Assembly: GCA_021463865.1 (NCBI GenBank)
Contig: JAJTXY010000006.1
Location: 1 to 64,000, forward strand
Direction of reading: 5' to 3'
Source of the DNA: Anaerolineae bacterium
GTDB taxonomy: Bacteria; Chloroflexota; Anaerolineae; Aggregatilineales; J027
Length of the DNA stretch: 64,000 nt
Under the pieces are notes generated by a model. The model did not search any database. It had not been told where the DNA came from and saw only the letters and a program-made list of their open reading frames with translations. This document shows, piece by piece, positions 8,339 through 17,610 of this stretch (position 1 is the first letter of the stretch; the number at the start of each line of letters is the position of its first letter). Both the position numbers and the translations under genes were made by a program.

Positions 8339-10342
8339 ATGACGAATAATGCAATTCCGAACGACCCAATCGGCCCGTTGACTCCTGATGGCGATACCGT
8401 GCCCAAAAATTTTCTGAAAACTGCGAAAAAACTCGGTGATCAGGTGGCGATGCGCAAAAAACGCTTTGGTATCTGGCAGGAACACACATGGAATGACAGC
8501 TTCCAGCATGTTCATGATTTTTGTTTGGGGCTAGTCAGCATGGGTCTTCAGCACGGTGACAAAGTAGGTATCGTGGGCGATAACGACCTCGAATATTATT
8601 GGGCCGAACTCGCCGCCCAATCAGCGGGTGCTATCACCATCGGCATTTTCACCGATGCTACCCCCCGCGAACTGGAATACTTACTGAACAACTCCGAAGC
8701 CTCGTTTTTGGTCGCCCAAGATCAAGAACAGGTAGATCACGCCCTCGAAATCCGCGAAAAAGTGCCCAATATCAAGCGGGTCATTTATTGGGACGAAAAG
8801 AGCTTGCGCGGTTATCACGACGATTGGCTGATTTCATTTAGCGGCGTTGAGGCGTTAGGTCGAGAATATACCAAAACCCATCCCGGCATTTATGAAGAAT
8901 TGGTGTCGCAAGGCAAAGGCGATGATATTGCCATTCTAAGCTATACCAGCGGCACGACCAGCCTGCCCAAAGGCGCAATGATTTTGCACCGCAACCTCAT
9001 CTATGGGTCACGTCATGTATATACTATTATGCCAGTTGATCAAAATGACGATTATGTCTCGTTCAGCCCACTGGCATGGATTACCGAGCAATCACTTGGC
9101 CTAACCTATCATGTGATGTATGGGACAGTGATTAATTTCCCTGAAAAAGCCGAAACCGTGCAGCAGGATATTCGGGAAATTGCCCCCGTCACACTCCTTT
9201 TCCCTAGTCGTCTTTGGGAAAGTTTGGTTAGTATCGTGCAAGCGCGAATGGATGACTCTTTTTGGATTAACCGTTGGCTCTATAAACGCTTTTTGCCGAT
9301 TGGCTATAAACTGGCTGAAATCGAGGAACAAGGCAAACATCCCGGCCCGCTGATGCAGCTTTTACGATTCATCGGCGAGTTCGCTTTGTATCGCCCGTTG
9401 CGTGATAAATTAGGCCTCTCACGGATTCGTTATGCTTATACCTCCGGTGCGGCTCTCAGCCCCGATGTGCTGCGTTTCTTCCGCGCCATCAATGTTGACC
9501 TACATCAACTCTACGGATCAACGGAGTGCCAAACGCACACTGTCCATTATCCCGGCGACGTGCGCATGGGGACTGTCGGCAAGGCCCCACCAACGGTTGA
9601 GGTCAAATTGGGTGAGGGTGGCGAGATCATGGTTAAAAGCCGCAGCGTGTTTGCTGGCTACTATAAAGATGACGATAAGACCCAAAAAGCCCTAACCCCG
9701 GATGGGTGGTTTAAGACAGGGGACGCGGGCTATGTGGATGATAATGGGCATCTCATTTACCTTGACCGCGTATCTGACCTGATCACCCTTGCTAGTGGCG
9801 AACATTTTAGCCCTCAATATATCGAAGGCCGCCTCAAATTTAGCCCCTATATTTATGACACAATGGCGGTTGGTGGCTTCGATATGCCGTATGTGAGCGC
9901 CCTGATCACCCTCGATTTTGAAAACGTGGCACGCTGGGCTGAAAAACGGGGTCTTTCTTTTACCACGATGGTTGATCTTTCGCAGCGTGATGAGATTGCC
10001 GAACTCATCATGGAAGATGTTAACCGCACCAACAAGACCCTGCCGCCGCCTGCCCGTATCCGCCGATTTGTCATTTTGCCGCGTGCTTTTGACCCGGATG
10101 AAGAAGAACTCACCCGTACCCGCAAACTGCGCCGTCGGTTTATGGAACAAAAGCATGGTGACGTCTTAAACGCGATCTACGGTGGCGCATCCATGCTGCT
10201 TGTCCGTTCCGAAGTCCGCTATCGGGATGGTCGCGTGGGTCATACCGAAACCGAAGTGCGTGTACGCAATGTTGGCGATACCCAAGACCTGCCTGTGGTC
10301 AAATTGGGTGGTTTTGAATCGCCTCAAATGGCAGGTGATTAG
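8339..10342 (+). CDS. AMP-forming long-chain acyl-CoA synthetase
   Basis: A 667-residue adenylate-forming enzyme that activates a carboxylic acid to its acyl-CoA through an acyl-AMP intermediate. The phosphate-binding motif YTSGTTSLPKG lies near residue 203. The adenine/AMP motif region is YGSTECQTHT, followed by the D-x-G motif (WFKTGDAGYVD) and the hinge (YLDRVSDLI). The C-terminal catalytic Lys region is shorter and less canonical. ATG at 8339 is preferred over the GTG three bases earlier because GAGGG at 8328-8332 is then well spaced. It sits between livG and livH, which suggests that the transporter imports an acid this enzyme activates. Confidence 0.88.
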   Translation: MTNNAIPNDPIGPLTPDGDTVPKNFLKTAKKLGDQVAMRKKRFGIWQEHTWNDSFQHVHDFCLGLVSMGLQHGDKVGIVGDNDLEYYWAELAAQSAGAITIGIFTDATPRELEYLLNNSEASFLVAQDQEQVDHALEIREKVPNIKRVIYWDEKSLRGYHDDWLISFSGVEALGREYTKTHPGIYEELVSQGKGDDIAILSYTSGTTSLPKGAMILHRNLIYGSRHVYTIMPVDQNDDYVSFSPLAWITEQSLGLTYHVMYGTVINFPEKAETVQQDIREIAPVTLLFPSRLWESLVSIVQARMDDSFWINRWLYKRFLPIGYKLAEIEEQGKHPGPLMQLLRFIGEFALYRPLRDKLGLSRIRYAYTSGAALSPDVLRFFRAINVDLHQLYGSTECQTHTVHYPGDVRMGTVGKAPPTVEVKLGEGGEIMVKSRSVFAGYYKDDDKTQKALTPDGWFKTGDAGYVDDNGHLIYLDRVSDLITLASGEHFSPQYIEGRLKFSPYIYDTMAVGGFDMPYVSALITLDFENVARWAEKRGLSFTTMVDLSQRDEIAELIMEDVNRTNKTLPPPARIRRFVILPRAFDPDEEELTRTRKLRRRFMEQKHGDVLNAIYGGASMLLVRSEVRYRDGRVGHTETEVRVRNVGDTQDLPVVKLGGFESPQMAGD

Positions 10343-10367
10343 AAAATAATTTGGAGAGTTATTCTTT

Positions 10368-11648
10368 ATGTCGGATGTAAATATAGTCGGCCAGAGCCTT
10401 TTTAATATCATTCAATTCACGGTCTGGGGTATCCTCAGCGGCGGCATTTACGCGCTGGTGGCCCTCGGCATCGTCATCATCAATAAAGCCTCCGGGGTAT
10501 TTAATTTCGCACATGGCTGGTTGATGTTCATTGGTGGCCTCTTTTTTTGGCAAGTCTTTCAAAATGGCGCATCCGACCAAGTGACGGTTGGCCTTAGTTT
10601 GGCAACCGCGATTTTGGTCGTTGGTGGGGTCATGAGTATGGGGATTGGCGCAGTCGTCGTCCGACCTGAAACGAGCAGCACAACCGAAGGGTGGCAGGCC
10701 CGTCTTGAAAAAATCGGGCGCAAATGGCTGACGACCCTCACCAGCCGCCGTTTTCTAATCGCCCTAATACCCGCATTGATTGCCGCTGTGGTCATGGCGT
10801 TTTTGCTTAATCAAGAAGATTCCAAAATCCTGCGCGGCGCGATGGCAGGCATTGTCGGCAGTATTCTCATCGGCATGTTTGTCGAACGCTTCACCATTCG
10901 CCCCCTTCTGGGTCAGCCCCTGTTGACGGCGATTTTGATGACACTGGCGATTGGATTCATTATTCAAGGCGCAACCCAACTCATTTGGGGGGCAGACGAG
11001 CGCCCCATTCCAGTGTTTGTTGAAGAAAGTGAAAGTAAACCGATTTCCGTGCCGACTGGGATTGATGAGAATGGCAACACCATCTACACCGTGATTGGTT
11101 ACGATATTTTGCCCCCGCGTGCCCTGCCGGATTATCAGGTGGATACCGAGAGCGCATTGGGTGAATCACTGCGTTTTCCCCGCAATCTGACATGGGGTTT
11201 TGCGATTGCCATTGCGACCTTTCTGGCCTTTGTGTGGCTGTTCCAATATACCTCCATCGGTTTGGCAATGCGGGCTACCGCCGAAAATCAAGTTCTGGCT
11301 GAAAGTGTCGGTCTACGAGTCCGCCTGATTCTCGCTATTGTGTGGGGTACAGTTGCCGTCATGGCAGGCATCGCCGGAGTGATTCAAGGCACCGGCGGGT
11401 CAGGACTCAGTGCCCTCGTCATTCCTGCGCTGGCTCTGCGTGTGTTCCCAGCTGTGTTGTTGGGTGGAATGGATTCCGTCACGGGTGCGCTCGTTGGCGG
11501 GGTCATTATCGGGATTGTTGAACAACTGAGCATCCTGTTTATTTCAACCACTGCTGCCCAAGAATTTGCCCCGTTTATCGTGTTGATTACCGTTTTATAC
11601 TTTAAGCCAACTGGCCTCTTTGGTCAGAAGCGCATTGATCGTGTGTAG
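10368..11648 (+). CDS. livH: ABC transporter permease, LivH type
   Basis: A 426-residue integral membrane permease of the HAAT family, with about nine to ten hydrophobic segments. Conserved features include GGIYALVALGIVIINKASGVFNFAHG near the N-terminus and the cytoplasmic coupling loop (TSIGLAMRATAENQVLAESVGL). It is longer than E. coli LivH (308 residues). The extra length comes mainly from an insert at about residues 100-135 and a periplasmic loop at about 210-265. It forms the channel with LivM. It lies 25 bases after the acyl-CoA synthetase gene and 14 bases before livM. Confidence 0.88.
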   Translation: MSDVNIVGQSLFNIIQFTVWGILSGGIYALVALGIVIINKASGVFNFAHGWLMFIGGLFFWQVFQNGASDQVTVGLSLATAILVVGGVMSMGIGAVVVRPETSSTTEGWQARLEKIGRKWLTTLTSRRFLIALIPALIAAVVMAFLLNQEDSKILRGAMAGIVGSILIGMFVERFTIRPLLGQPLLTAILMTLAIGFIIQGATQLIWGADERPIPVFVEESESKPISVPTGIDENGNTIYTVIGYDILPPRALPDYQVDTESALGESLRFPRNLTWGFAIAIATFLAFVWLFQYTSIGLAMRATAENQVLAESVGLRVRLILAIVWGTVAVMAGIAGVIQGTGGSGLSALVIPALALRVFPAVLLGGMDSVTGALVGGVIIGIVEQLSILFISTTAAQEFAPFIVLITVLYFKPTGLFGQKRIDRV

Positions 11649-11662
11649 GAGATTGATACACC

Positions 11663-12820
11663 ATGCGTCCTAGTGGTACCTATGATGTCAACTACATTCA
11701 AGATCAGGCGCTTGTCCGTACACGGGTAGACCTGTTTTGGGTGGTTTTTTTCCTGCTGTTACTGATCGCCATACCCTTGCTGTCGAGTCAAGGTGGGTTA
11801 GGGGCCAGTATCGTTCCCCTACGCCTCCTAAGCATTTTGACAACAGGCGGTATCTACCTGATCTCTGTAACTGGCCTCAATATTTTGTTGGGCTACAATG
11901 GGCAAATCTCATTGGGGCAGGCTGCCTTCATGATGGTCGGGGCGTACACGTCGGCTCTACTAGTGCGGGATAGTGGATTCTCAATTGTCTTTGCGCTGCC
12001 CATTGCCGCCATAGTTTCAGGCGTGTTGGGGATTCTATTTGGCCTATCTGCCCTGCGTGTCAAAGGCTTTTATCTGGCGATGGCAACCCTCGGCGCACAA
12101 TTTATGATCCCTTGGGCCTTTACCAGTTATGACGCCGAAAAAATCTCCCGCCCCTTCAAATCCATCGGTTTTCTGCATGACTTTTTCCGCAATTTGGATT
12201 TTGGTGGCTCAGAAATGATCGTGCCGAACGCCAGTATTTTGGGCGAGGAATTTACCACCACCCTCGACAAATATTACATTGTGTTGTTTTTTGTGATTTT
12301 TACGTGGATTGCAGCACGCAACCTGTTACGCAGTCGGGTTGGGAGGGCATGGATTTCGATTCGAGATAATGACCTCGCTGCCGAGCAGTTGGGCATCAAT
12401 GTGTTTCGATACAAAATGATGGCCTTTTTTGTCTGTGCGGTCTATGCGGGTATCGCTGGAAGCCTAAAGGCCCATATTGATGGCAACATCACCAAAGACG
12501 CCTATAACATTGAAGTCAGTATCCGTTTGCTGGCGATGTTGGTAATCGGCGGGGCAGGCTTCGCGCTTGGACCAATTTTTGGCGTCGGCTTTTTCCTGTT
12601 TATGGATCGCTATATTGTCCATTGGCTGCGTGATCTATTTGAAAAGCGCATCGTCGAGGTGCTGACGTTTATCAATCCGGCCAACGTCCCCGGCGCCCTG
12701 CCACCTCTATTGTTGGGGATGCTATTGGCGCTGTTTTTAATTTATCAGCCGAGGGGCATCGCGTATCGCTGGGCGATTTTGCAGGCGGCGTGGCGCTTGA
12801 GGCCCTTTACCAAAGTCTAA
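11663..12820 (+). CDS. livM: ABC transporter permease, LivM type
   Basis: A 385-residue membrane permease, partner of LivH. It has the typical LivM core, GLNILLGYNGQISLGQAAFMMVGAY, and the coupling loop RVGRAWISIRDNDLAAEQLGIN, with about ten hydrophobic helices. The ATG at 11663 follows GGAGATTGATACACC, with the ribosome site at the livH stop. The predicted periplasmic loop at about residues 160-200 is longer than usual. It is the last gene before a 129-base gap that precedes the binding-protein gene. Confidence 0.88.
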   Translation: MRPSGTYDVNYIQDQALVRTRVDLFWVVFFLLLLIAIPLLSSQGGLGASIVPLRLLSILTTGGIYLISVTGLNILLGYNGQISLGQAAFMMVGAYTSALLVRDSGFSIVFALPIAAIVSGVLGILFGLSALRVKGFYLAMATLGAQFMIPWAFTSYDAEKISRPFKSIGFLHDFFRNLDFGGSEMIVPNASILGEEFTTTLDKYYIVLFFVIFTWIAARNLLRSRVGRAWISIRDNDLAAEQLGINVFRYKMMAFFVCAVYAGIAGSLKAHIDGNITKDAYNIEVSIRLLAMLVIGGAGFALGPIFGVGFFLFMDRYIVHWLRDLFEKRIVEVLTFINPANVPGALPPLLLGMLLALFLIYQPRGIAYRWAILQAAWRLRPFTKV

Positions 12821-12949
12821 GCTATAATCAATCCGATGAGTCAAGAGGTTCCATAGACATGATGGAGGGGTGGAGCATCAAGGAAAAAAACTGCCTTTAG
12901 AATTTAGTTTTTGTCCCGTTTAAAAACCGAGTTTAGGAGAAAAGTACCC

Positions 12950-14350
12950 ATGAAAAAGCATTTTGTGATTTTGCTTGTGCTGATTGCGGTGTTGGCGACT
13001 GTCGCCCTGCCCTCGGCATTGGCGAGTCGTTCAACCAACCCGGATCGCAGGGTCAATCAACAGAGCGGACGCGCCGAATGTGCGGTGAATCTGGCGGATG
13101 AAGGCATCAGCGAAGTCTCGTTCTTTCACTTTGGCGACCTCAGCGGCCCCTATCGGCCTATCAGCCAGCCGCTGGTTGCCGGGCTGACCGATGCGATGGC
13201 CTACTTCAATTCTGAAGAAGGCGGTGGTGGTTTGTGCGGCGCTCAAATCACGATGGTTTATGAAGACACCGGCGGTGATGCGGCGAAGGCCACCGAATAC
13301 TGGGCCGACTTCACCTCACGTGAAGGCAATGAGAAACCACGCATCATTTTCCTGTACTCCAGCACAGACGCCGAAAATCTGCGCGAACAAGCCGCCGAAC
13401 TCAAGATGCCGATTCTGTTGGCAGCAGGCAGCGAAAAATCACTCTATGGTGAAGACCAGACCCCCGGATGGGTGTTTGCCGCGATTCCTTCCTATGCCGA
13501 TCAGATGGGCCTGTTCTGTGAATATGTGGCTGAAAATTGGGAAGCAATGGGTATGGAAGGCACACCTACGATTGGACACCTAAGCTGGAATATCGCTTTT
13601 GGTCAATCCAGTGACACGGCGGAAACTCGTGCCTACTGTGAGAGTCTGGGTGTTGGTTATGCCGGTGCTGAATACTTCCTGCCGATTGGTACTCCCGACC
13701 TGTCCGGTCAATTGAAGATTCTCACGGACGCTGGCGCGAATATCATCTACACAACCACACTGGCAACTGGTTCAAGTCAAGTCATCCGCGCTATCGTGGG
13801 TGCTGGTTTGCAGGGTCAGATACTTGTGGGTGGCCCAAACTGGATTTTGGACACCTCGGTCTACGGTCTAGCGGGTGCGGATTCCGATGGTGTTGTTGGT
13901 ACTCTGCCCTATCTATGGTGGGATCAATTGGACAACCCCGGTGTTCAGATTGTGAATAACGCATGGGTCACCAATCGTCTTTCCGTCGCAACCAACGACG
14001 AAGAGCGCACCGCTGCCTTCCTTACCCGTAATATTGCCTATCTGACTTCATGGGCCTTGCTCGATCTGTGGATTGATGTCATGACCCGTGCCATCAACGA
14101 AGCGGGTAGTTTTGAGGCGGTAACAGGCGAAACCCTCTATAATGTGCTCAATGCTGGTTATCAATACAGTGCGATGCAGGGGATGGTTGAATATGCCTTT
14201 GATGCCAATACCCGTTCGCAAACCCATGCCTACGTTGGGGCAATTGATTTTGTAGAGCGTGATGGACAAGTCCAACCCACCATTGGCCCACTGACCGAAC
14301 TGCGCGAACTGCCCGATTTGCGCGTCGGCGGTGCGGATGTACCCCAATAA
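12950..14350 (+). CDS. livK: Extracellular substrate-binding protein of the Liv-type ABC transporter
   Basis: A 466-residue exported binding protein of the Leu/Ile/Val-binding (Peripla_BP_6) fold. It captures the substrate outside the membrane. The signal peptide starts MKKHFVILLVLIAVLATVAL. The start at 12950 is chosen over an in-frame codon 39 bases earlier because AGGAG at 12935-12939 is ten bases upstream and the signal peptide then begins directly. Mature motifs include FGDLSGPYRPISQPLVAGL and the inter-lobe region VGAGLQGQILVGGPNW. It has no lipobox. It is longer than LivK of E. coli (about 370). A strong hairpin follows the stop. Confidence 0.85.
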   Translation: MKKHFVILLVLIAVLATVALPSALASRSTNPDRRVNQQSGRAECAVNLADEGISEVSFFHFGDLSGPYRPISQPLVAGLTDAMAYFNSEEGGGGLCGAQITMVYEDTGGDAAKATEYWADFTSREGNEKPRIIFLYSSTDAENLREQAAELKMPILLAAGSEKSLYGEDQTPGWVFAAIPSYADQMGLFCEYVAENWEAMGMEGTPTIGHLSWNIAFGQSSDTAETRAYCESLGVGYAGAEYFLPIGTPDLSGQLKILTDAGANIIYTTTLATGSSQVIRAIVGAGLQGQILVGGPNWILDTSVYGLAGADSDGVVGTLPYLWWDQLDNPGVQIVNNAWVTNRLSVATNDEERTAAFLTRNIAYLTSWALLDLWIDVMTRAINEAGSFEAVTGETLYNVLNAGYQYSAMQGMVEYAFDANTRSQTHAYVGAIDFVERDGQVQPTIGPLTELRELPDLRVGGADVPQ

Positions 14351-14367
14351 ATAATTGACACTTCTAC

Positions 14368-14408
14368 TAAGGGAGGGGTTTATAACTCCTCCCTTATGGG
14401 ACATTTTT
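14368..14408 (+). terminator. Intercistronic hairpin after the binding-protein gene
   Basis: Bases 14368-14380 pair with 14384-14396 (13 bp with one G-U pair) around a three-base loop. TTTTT lies at 14404-14408, seven bases after the stem. It lies 18 bases after the livK-type stop and 14 bases before livF. It probably acts as a partial terminator or 3' mRNA stabiliser that keeps the binding protein more abundant than LivF. Confidence 0.6.
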
Positions 14409-14421
14409 GAGGCAAAAATAG

Positions 14422-15216
14422 ATGTTAGAAGTCAACAATATTGAAGTGATTTATAGTAGCGTGATTCTGGTGCTGCGGGGCATCTCATTTAAAGTGCAGT
14501 CGGGTCAAGCCATCGCGTTGATGGGGCCGAATGGCGCAGGCAAAAGCACCACCCTCAAAGCCATTAGCGGCCTCTTGCACAGCGAAGACGGTGAGGTGAC
14601 ACGCGGTTCGATTACTTGGGAAGGCCAGCGCATTGACGGCCAATCCGCCGAAGATATTGTGCGCAAGGGCATCTTCCAAGTCATCGAAGCTCGTCCCCTG
14701 TTCCGCCACCTGACTGTTGAGGAAAATCTGCGCGTCGGCGGTATGGTCTATCAAGGTGGGCGTGAAACCAAACGCGATCTAGAAAAAGTGTATGATTATT
14801 TCCCCCGCCTGCGTGATATGCGTGGACGTACCAGCGGGTATCTCTCCGGTGGTGAGCAGCAAATGTTGGTCATTGGTCGCGCTTTGATGGGCCACCCTAA
14901 ATTGATGATGCTGGATGAACCGTCGTTGGGATTAGCCCCGTTGCTGGTTCAAGAAATTTTTACGATTGTGAAGCAAGTTCGCCAACAAGAAGGGCTTTCG
15001 GTTCTGTTGGTTGAGCAAAATGCCCGTGCCGCGCTCGATTTAGTGGATTATGGTTATGTTATGGAAAATGGGCGCATTGTGTTGGATGGCACGAAAGAAC
15101 AATTAATTTCCAACGAAGACATCAAAGAGTTTTATCTGGGCCTCGGTCAAAAAGGCGAGCGCAAGAGCTACCGCGAGGTCAAACATTATAAACGACGCAA
15201 ACGCTGGCTTGGCTGA
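14422..15216 (+). CDS. livF: ABC transporter ATP-binding protein, LivF type
   Basis: A 264-residue ATPase, partner of LivG. Walker A GPNGAGKS lies near residues 35-42, the signature is YLSGGEQQML, Walker B is LMMLDEPSLGL, and the switch His is replaced by Gln-Asn (VEQNAR), as is usual in LivF. The last 25 residues are very basic (KGERKSYREVKHYKRRKRW), an extension beyond E. coli LivF. It completes a full HAAT importer encoded in one run. The HAD gene starts 18 bases downstream on the same strand. Confidence 0.9.
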   Translation: MLEVNNIEVIYSSVILVLRGISFKVQSGQAIALMGPNGAGKSTTLKAISGLLHSEDGEVTRGSITWEGQRIDGQSAEDIVRKGIFQVIEARPLFRHLTVEENLRVGGMVYQGGRETKRDLEKVYDYFPRLRDMRGRTSGYLSGGEQQMLVIGRALMGHPKLMMLDEPSLGLAPLLVQEIFTIVKQVRQQEGLSVLLVEQNARAALDLVDYGYVMENGRIVLDGTKEQLISNEDIKEFYLGLGQKGERKSYREVKHYKRRKRWLG

Positions 15217-15233
15217 TTACCTCCGAAAAATCC

Positions 15234-16388
15234 ATGCGAAATATCCTGTTATTTGATGTAGATGGCGTTCTGATTTATCCAGAGGGCTATAAGGTGGCCC
15301 TGCGCCGCACCATTGATTATTTTGGGTCGTTGATGGGACATCCTCCCATTCATTTTACCGACGATGAAATTTCGATTTTTGAAGCCTGTGGACTAACCAA
15401 TGAGTGGGATTCAGCGGCCTTCGCGGTTGGCTTGATGTTGACACAGGCCCTTGCCGAACATCCAAATTTACAAGCCGATACACTCGAAGGCACATTCGCC
15501 AATATCCGGCAAGCTGCCAATGTCAATCCCCGTCCCGATTTTGTGAGCCATGTGCGGCAGGTGGCGGCGCGGAATCATAATGGTGATGCCCCTACTCCCC
15601 ACGCTCTAGCCTATTTGCAGGAATCCGCTAAACATCCCTTTTTGCCACTGTTTTTGGGCGATATTTATTCCCTCGACACCCCGACCACCCGCATTCAGCA
15701 GGTGCATACATTGGGAAGTGACGGTTTTGCCAAGACCTATGACCTGCCTGCCCCATTTGAGAGCGAAAGCACCCTCTTTGTTTATGATGTGCCCCTGTTG
15801 AGTGAATCCAGCAAAGCCATCCTGTTCAATTGGCGCGAATACCCCGGCCACGATTTTGTAGTATTTACGGCCCGTCCTAGTTTGCCTCCCCGCGATGCCG
15901 ATTCTAGCCCAATCGGGTATGCCCCCGAAGGTGATTTCGCGGTGGAATTGCTCGGTTTCCATAATGTGCCCTTGATTGGCGCAGGCCGGATGCAGTGGTT
16001 AGCTTCGCATTATCAGCGTACCCCCGGCGAATATATCAAACCCTATCCGGTGCAGGCATTGGCGGCGATTGGGGCAGCGATTTCTGGCAACGAATCTGAA
16101 TCGCTCCATGCAGCAGCGATTTTATTTGAGCAAAAACGCCTGACTGGGCCGTTAGTCGAATTGACCCACCAACCCAATCGTGTCACCGTCTTTGAAGATT
16201 CGACAGGCGGTATCCGTGCTACCCGTCTAGCAGTGGAATTATTGCGTGAGGCAGGCGTCGAAATCGAATTTCAAGCGATGGGCGTTTCCCCCCATGCTGA
16301 TAAACAAGCCGCATTACGTCAGGTGGCAAATCGGGTTGTGGATGATGTCAACGAGGGCCTAAATGCCATCATTAACATGGTAGAATAG
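15234..16388 (+). CDS. HAD-superfamily hydrolase-like protein
   Basis: A 384-residue protein. The N-terminal motif I is FDVDGVL with the Asp pair at residues 8 and 10, the catalytic nucleophile and acid of HAD phosphatases. A late TVFEDSTGGIRA segment fits motif IV (Asp of the Mg site). The large region between, with a distinct middle part at about 100-290, is longer than in simple HAD phosphatases and may be a cap domain. The substrate cannot be deduced. It lies 18 bases after livF, so it may be co-transcribed. The his operon nearby lacks a recognised histidinol-phosphate phosphatase, but nothing directly links this protein to that step. Confidence 0.7.
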   Translation: MRNILLFDVDGVLIYPEGYKVALRRTIDYFGSLMGHPPIHFTDDEISIFEACGLTNEWDSAAFAVGLMLTQALAEHPNLQADTLEGTFANIRQAANVNPRPDFVSHVRQVAARNHNGDAPTPHALAYLQESAKHPFLPLFLGDIYSLDTPTTRIQQVHTLGSDGFAKTYDLPAPFESESTLFVYDVPLLSESSKAILFNWREYPGHDFVVFTARPSLPPRDADSSPIGYAPEGDFAVELLGFHNVPLIGAGRMQWLASHYQRTPGEYIKPYPVQALAAIGAAISGNESESLHAAAILFEQKRLTGPLVELTHQPNRVTVFEDSTGGIRATRLAVELLREAGVEIEFQAMGVSPHADKQAALRQVANRVVDDVNEGLNAIINMVE

Positions 16389-16414
16389 GCTATGAAAATC
16401 AGCCGGAGGTAGCC

Positions 16415-16615
16415 ATGCAAATCCAAGTTCAAGAAAATTTGGTTCAAAAACTTGAGGAATTAGCCCAACAGCAACATCGCCCCATTGATGAACTTGTAGC
16501 AGACGCAATTCAACAATATATCACACGCCTAGATGACGAAGCCCAATTCAGAGCAGATGTACGAGCCGCTATGAAAGAGCATGAATGGTTGCTCAATGAG
16601 CTTGCAAAGCAATGA
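16415..16615 (+). CDS. Antitoxin partner of a Doc-type toxin
   Basis: A 66-residue, helical protein (VQENLVQKLEELAQQQHRPI, then DELVADAIQQYITR) with the look of a ribbon-helix-helix/CopG-like DNA-binding antitoxin. The ATG has a GGAGGT ribosome site at 16403-16408. Its stop overlaps the start of the Doc-like gene by four bases (ATGA), the standard antitoxin-first arrangement. It would bind and neutralise the toxin and repress the operon. Confidence 0.75.
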   Translation: MQIQVQENLVQKLEELAQQQHRPIDELVADAIQQYITRLDDEAQFRADVRAAMKEHEWLLNELAKQ

Positions 16616-17001
16616 CTCGGTATTTGACGATAGATGAAGTTCTTGTTATCAACGAAGAAGTTTTGGGTGGTGAAGTCCGTCTTCGGGATAAAGGACTGCT
16701 TGAATCCGCTGTAGCAAGGCCGATGGCAAGCGCTTTTGGTGAAGATGCGTATCCAAGTCTATTTGAAAAAGCAGCGGCACTGCTAGATTCGTTAAGCCGT
16801 AATCATCCTTTTGTAGATGGCAATAAACGTACCGCAACTATAGCCCTTGATCAATTTCTTAAAAAGAATGGTTGGCTACCTAAATGGAATCCCACCGATG
16901 CCCTTCAATTTATTTTGGCAGTAGCACAGGGTCAGCGCACCATCGCTGAAATTGCCGAATGGCTTGCCAACAACACCGAGCCAATCACCCCACCCAGATA
17001 A
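16612..17001 (+). CDS. doc: Doc/Fic-type toxin
   Basis: A 129-residue protein of the death-on-curing family. The Fic motif HPFVDGNKRTA is at residues 65-75, with catalytic His65 and the Asn-Lys-Arg nucleotide-binding segment. Doc of phage P1 phosphorylates EF-Tu; other Fic proteins AMPylate targets. The N-terminal LTIDEVLVINEEVLGGEVRL and length are typical of Doc. It is translationally coupled to the upstream antitoxin. It ends four bases from the convergent hisE stop, so the pair has settled directly against the his operon. Confidence 0.88.
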   Translation: MTRYLTIDEVLVINEEVLGGEVRLRDKGLLESAVARPMASAFGEDAYPSLFEKAAALLDSLSRNHPFVDGNKRTATIALDQFLKKNGWLPKWNPTDALQFILAVAQGQRTIAEIAEWLANNTEPITPPR

Positions 17002-17005
17002 AACC

Positions 17006-17293
17006 TCATCGCACTTTGTGCCGCTTATCCAATTCCGCTGCAATATCCTCCGGTGTGAGATTAAATTGGGCCAACAGCACCAGACAGTGATAGGTCAAAT
17101 CAGCCATTTCGGAAATCAGGCGTTCTTGACCCTGACCCTTTGCCGCTAACACCACTTCTACCGCTTCTTCGCCGACTTTTTTGATGATTTCGTCCTCTCC
17201 CGCTTCAAACAATGAATTGGTATATGAGCCGGGTTTGGGGTTGGCCCTGCGGTCTTGGATAATGTCAAAAACACGTTCTAGGGTATCACTCAC
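17006..17293 (-). CDS. hisE: Phosphoribosyl-ATP pyrophosphatase
   Basis: A 95-residue enzyme hydrolysing phosphoribosyl-ATP to phosphoribosyl-AMP and pyrophosphate, step 2 of histidine synthesis. The all-alpha MazG-like fold is seen in the acidic helices [20 protein letters not shown] and [12 protein letters not shown], whose Glu/Asp residues bind Mg. The length is typical of a stand-alone HisE. Its start overlaps the hisI stop by four bases. It is the last gene of the his operon. Confidence 0.93.
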   Translation of the reverse strand: MSDTLERVFDIIQDRRANPKPGSYTNSLFEAGEDEIIKKVGEEAVEVVLAAKGQGQERLISEMADLTYHCLVLLAQFNLTPEDIAAELDKRHKVR

Positions 17294-17610
17294 GAAAGTT
17301 CCTCCAATGCGCGGTAAAAACAGCTATACGCCCCTGTATGACAGGCCGGGCCAGCCGGGGCAACTTTAATTAAAAGTGTGTCGGCGTCGCAATCCACGCG
17401 GATTTCAACCACCTTTTGTATATTGCCACTGGTTTCGCCCTTGTGCCAAATTTCTTGGCGACTGCGACTCCAAAAAACGGTTTCGCCCGTCTTGATGGTT
17501 TTTTGCAAAGATTCGCGGTTCATCCATGCCACCATTAAAACTTGACCCGTGCCATCATCTTGCACGACGGCAGGCAGCAGGCCGTTTTCATCCCATTTCA
17601 GGTTGTCCAT
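17290..17610 (-). CDS. hisI: Phosphoribosyl-AMP cyclohydrolase
   Basis: A 106-residue zinc enzyme opening the purine ring of phosphoribosyl-AMP, step 3 of histidine synthesis. It shows the family motifs [28 protein letters not shown], the metal-binding DCDADTLL and GPACHTG. It is a separate gene here rather than the HisIE fusion of enterobacteria. Its start overlaps the 3' end of hisF by 23 bases and its end overlaps hisE by four. Confidence 0.93.
   Translation of the reverse strand: MDNLKWDENGLLPAVVQDDGTGQVLMVAWMNRESLQKTIKTGETVFWSRSRQEIWHKGETSGNIQKVVEIRVDCDADTLLIKVAPAGPACHTGAYSCFYRALEELS

Noticed and set aside
12911-12949. Longer form of the binding protein starting at 12911
   Set aside because: The extra 13 residues precede a standard signal peptide, and AGGAG is placed for ATG 12950.
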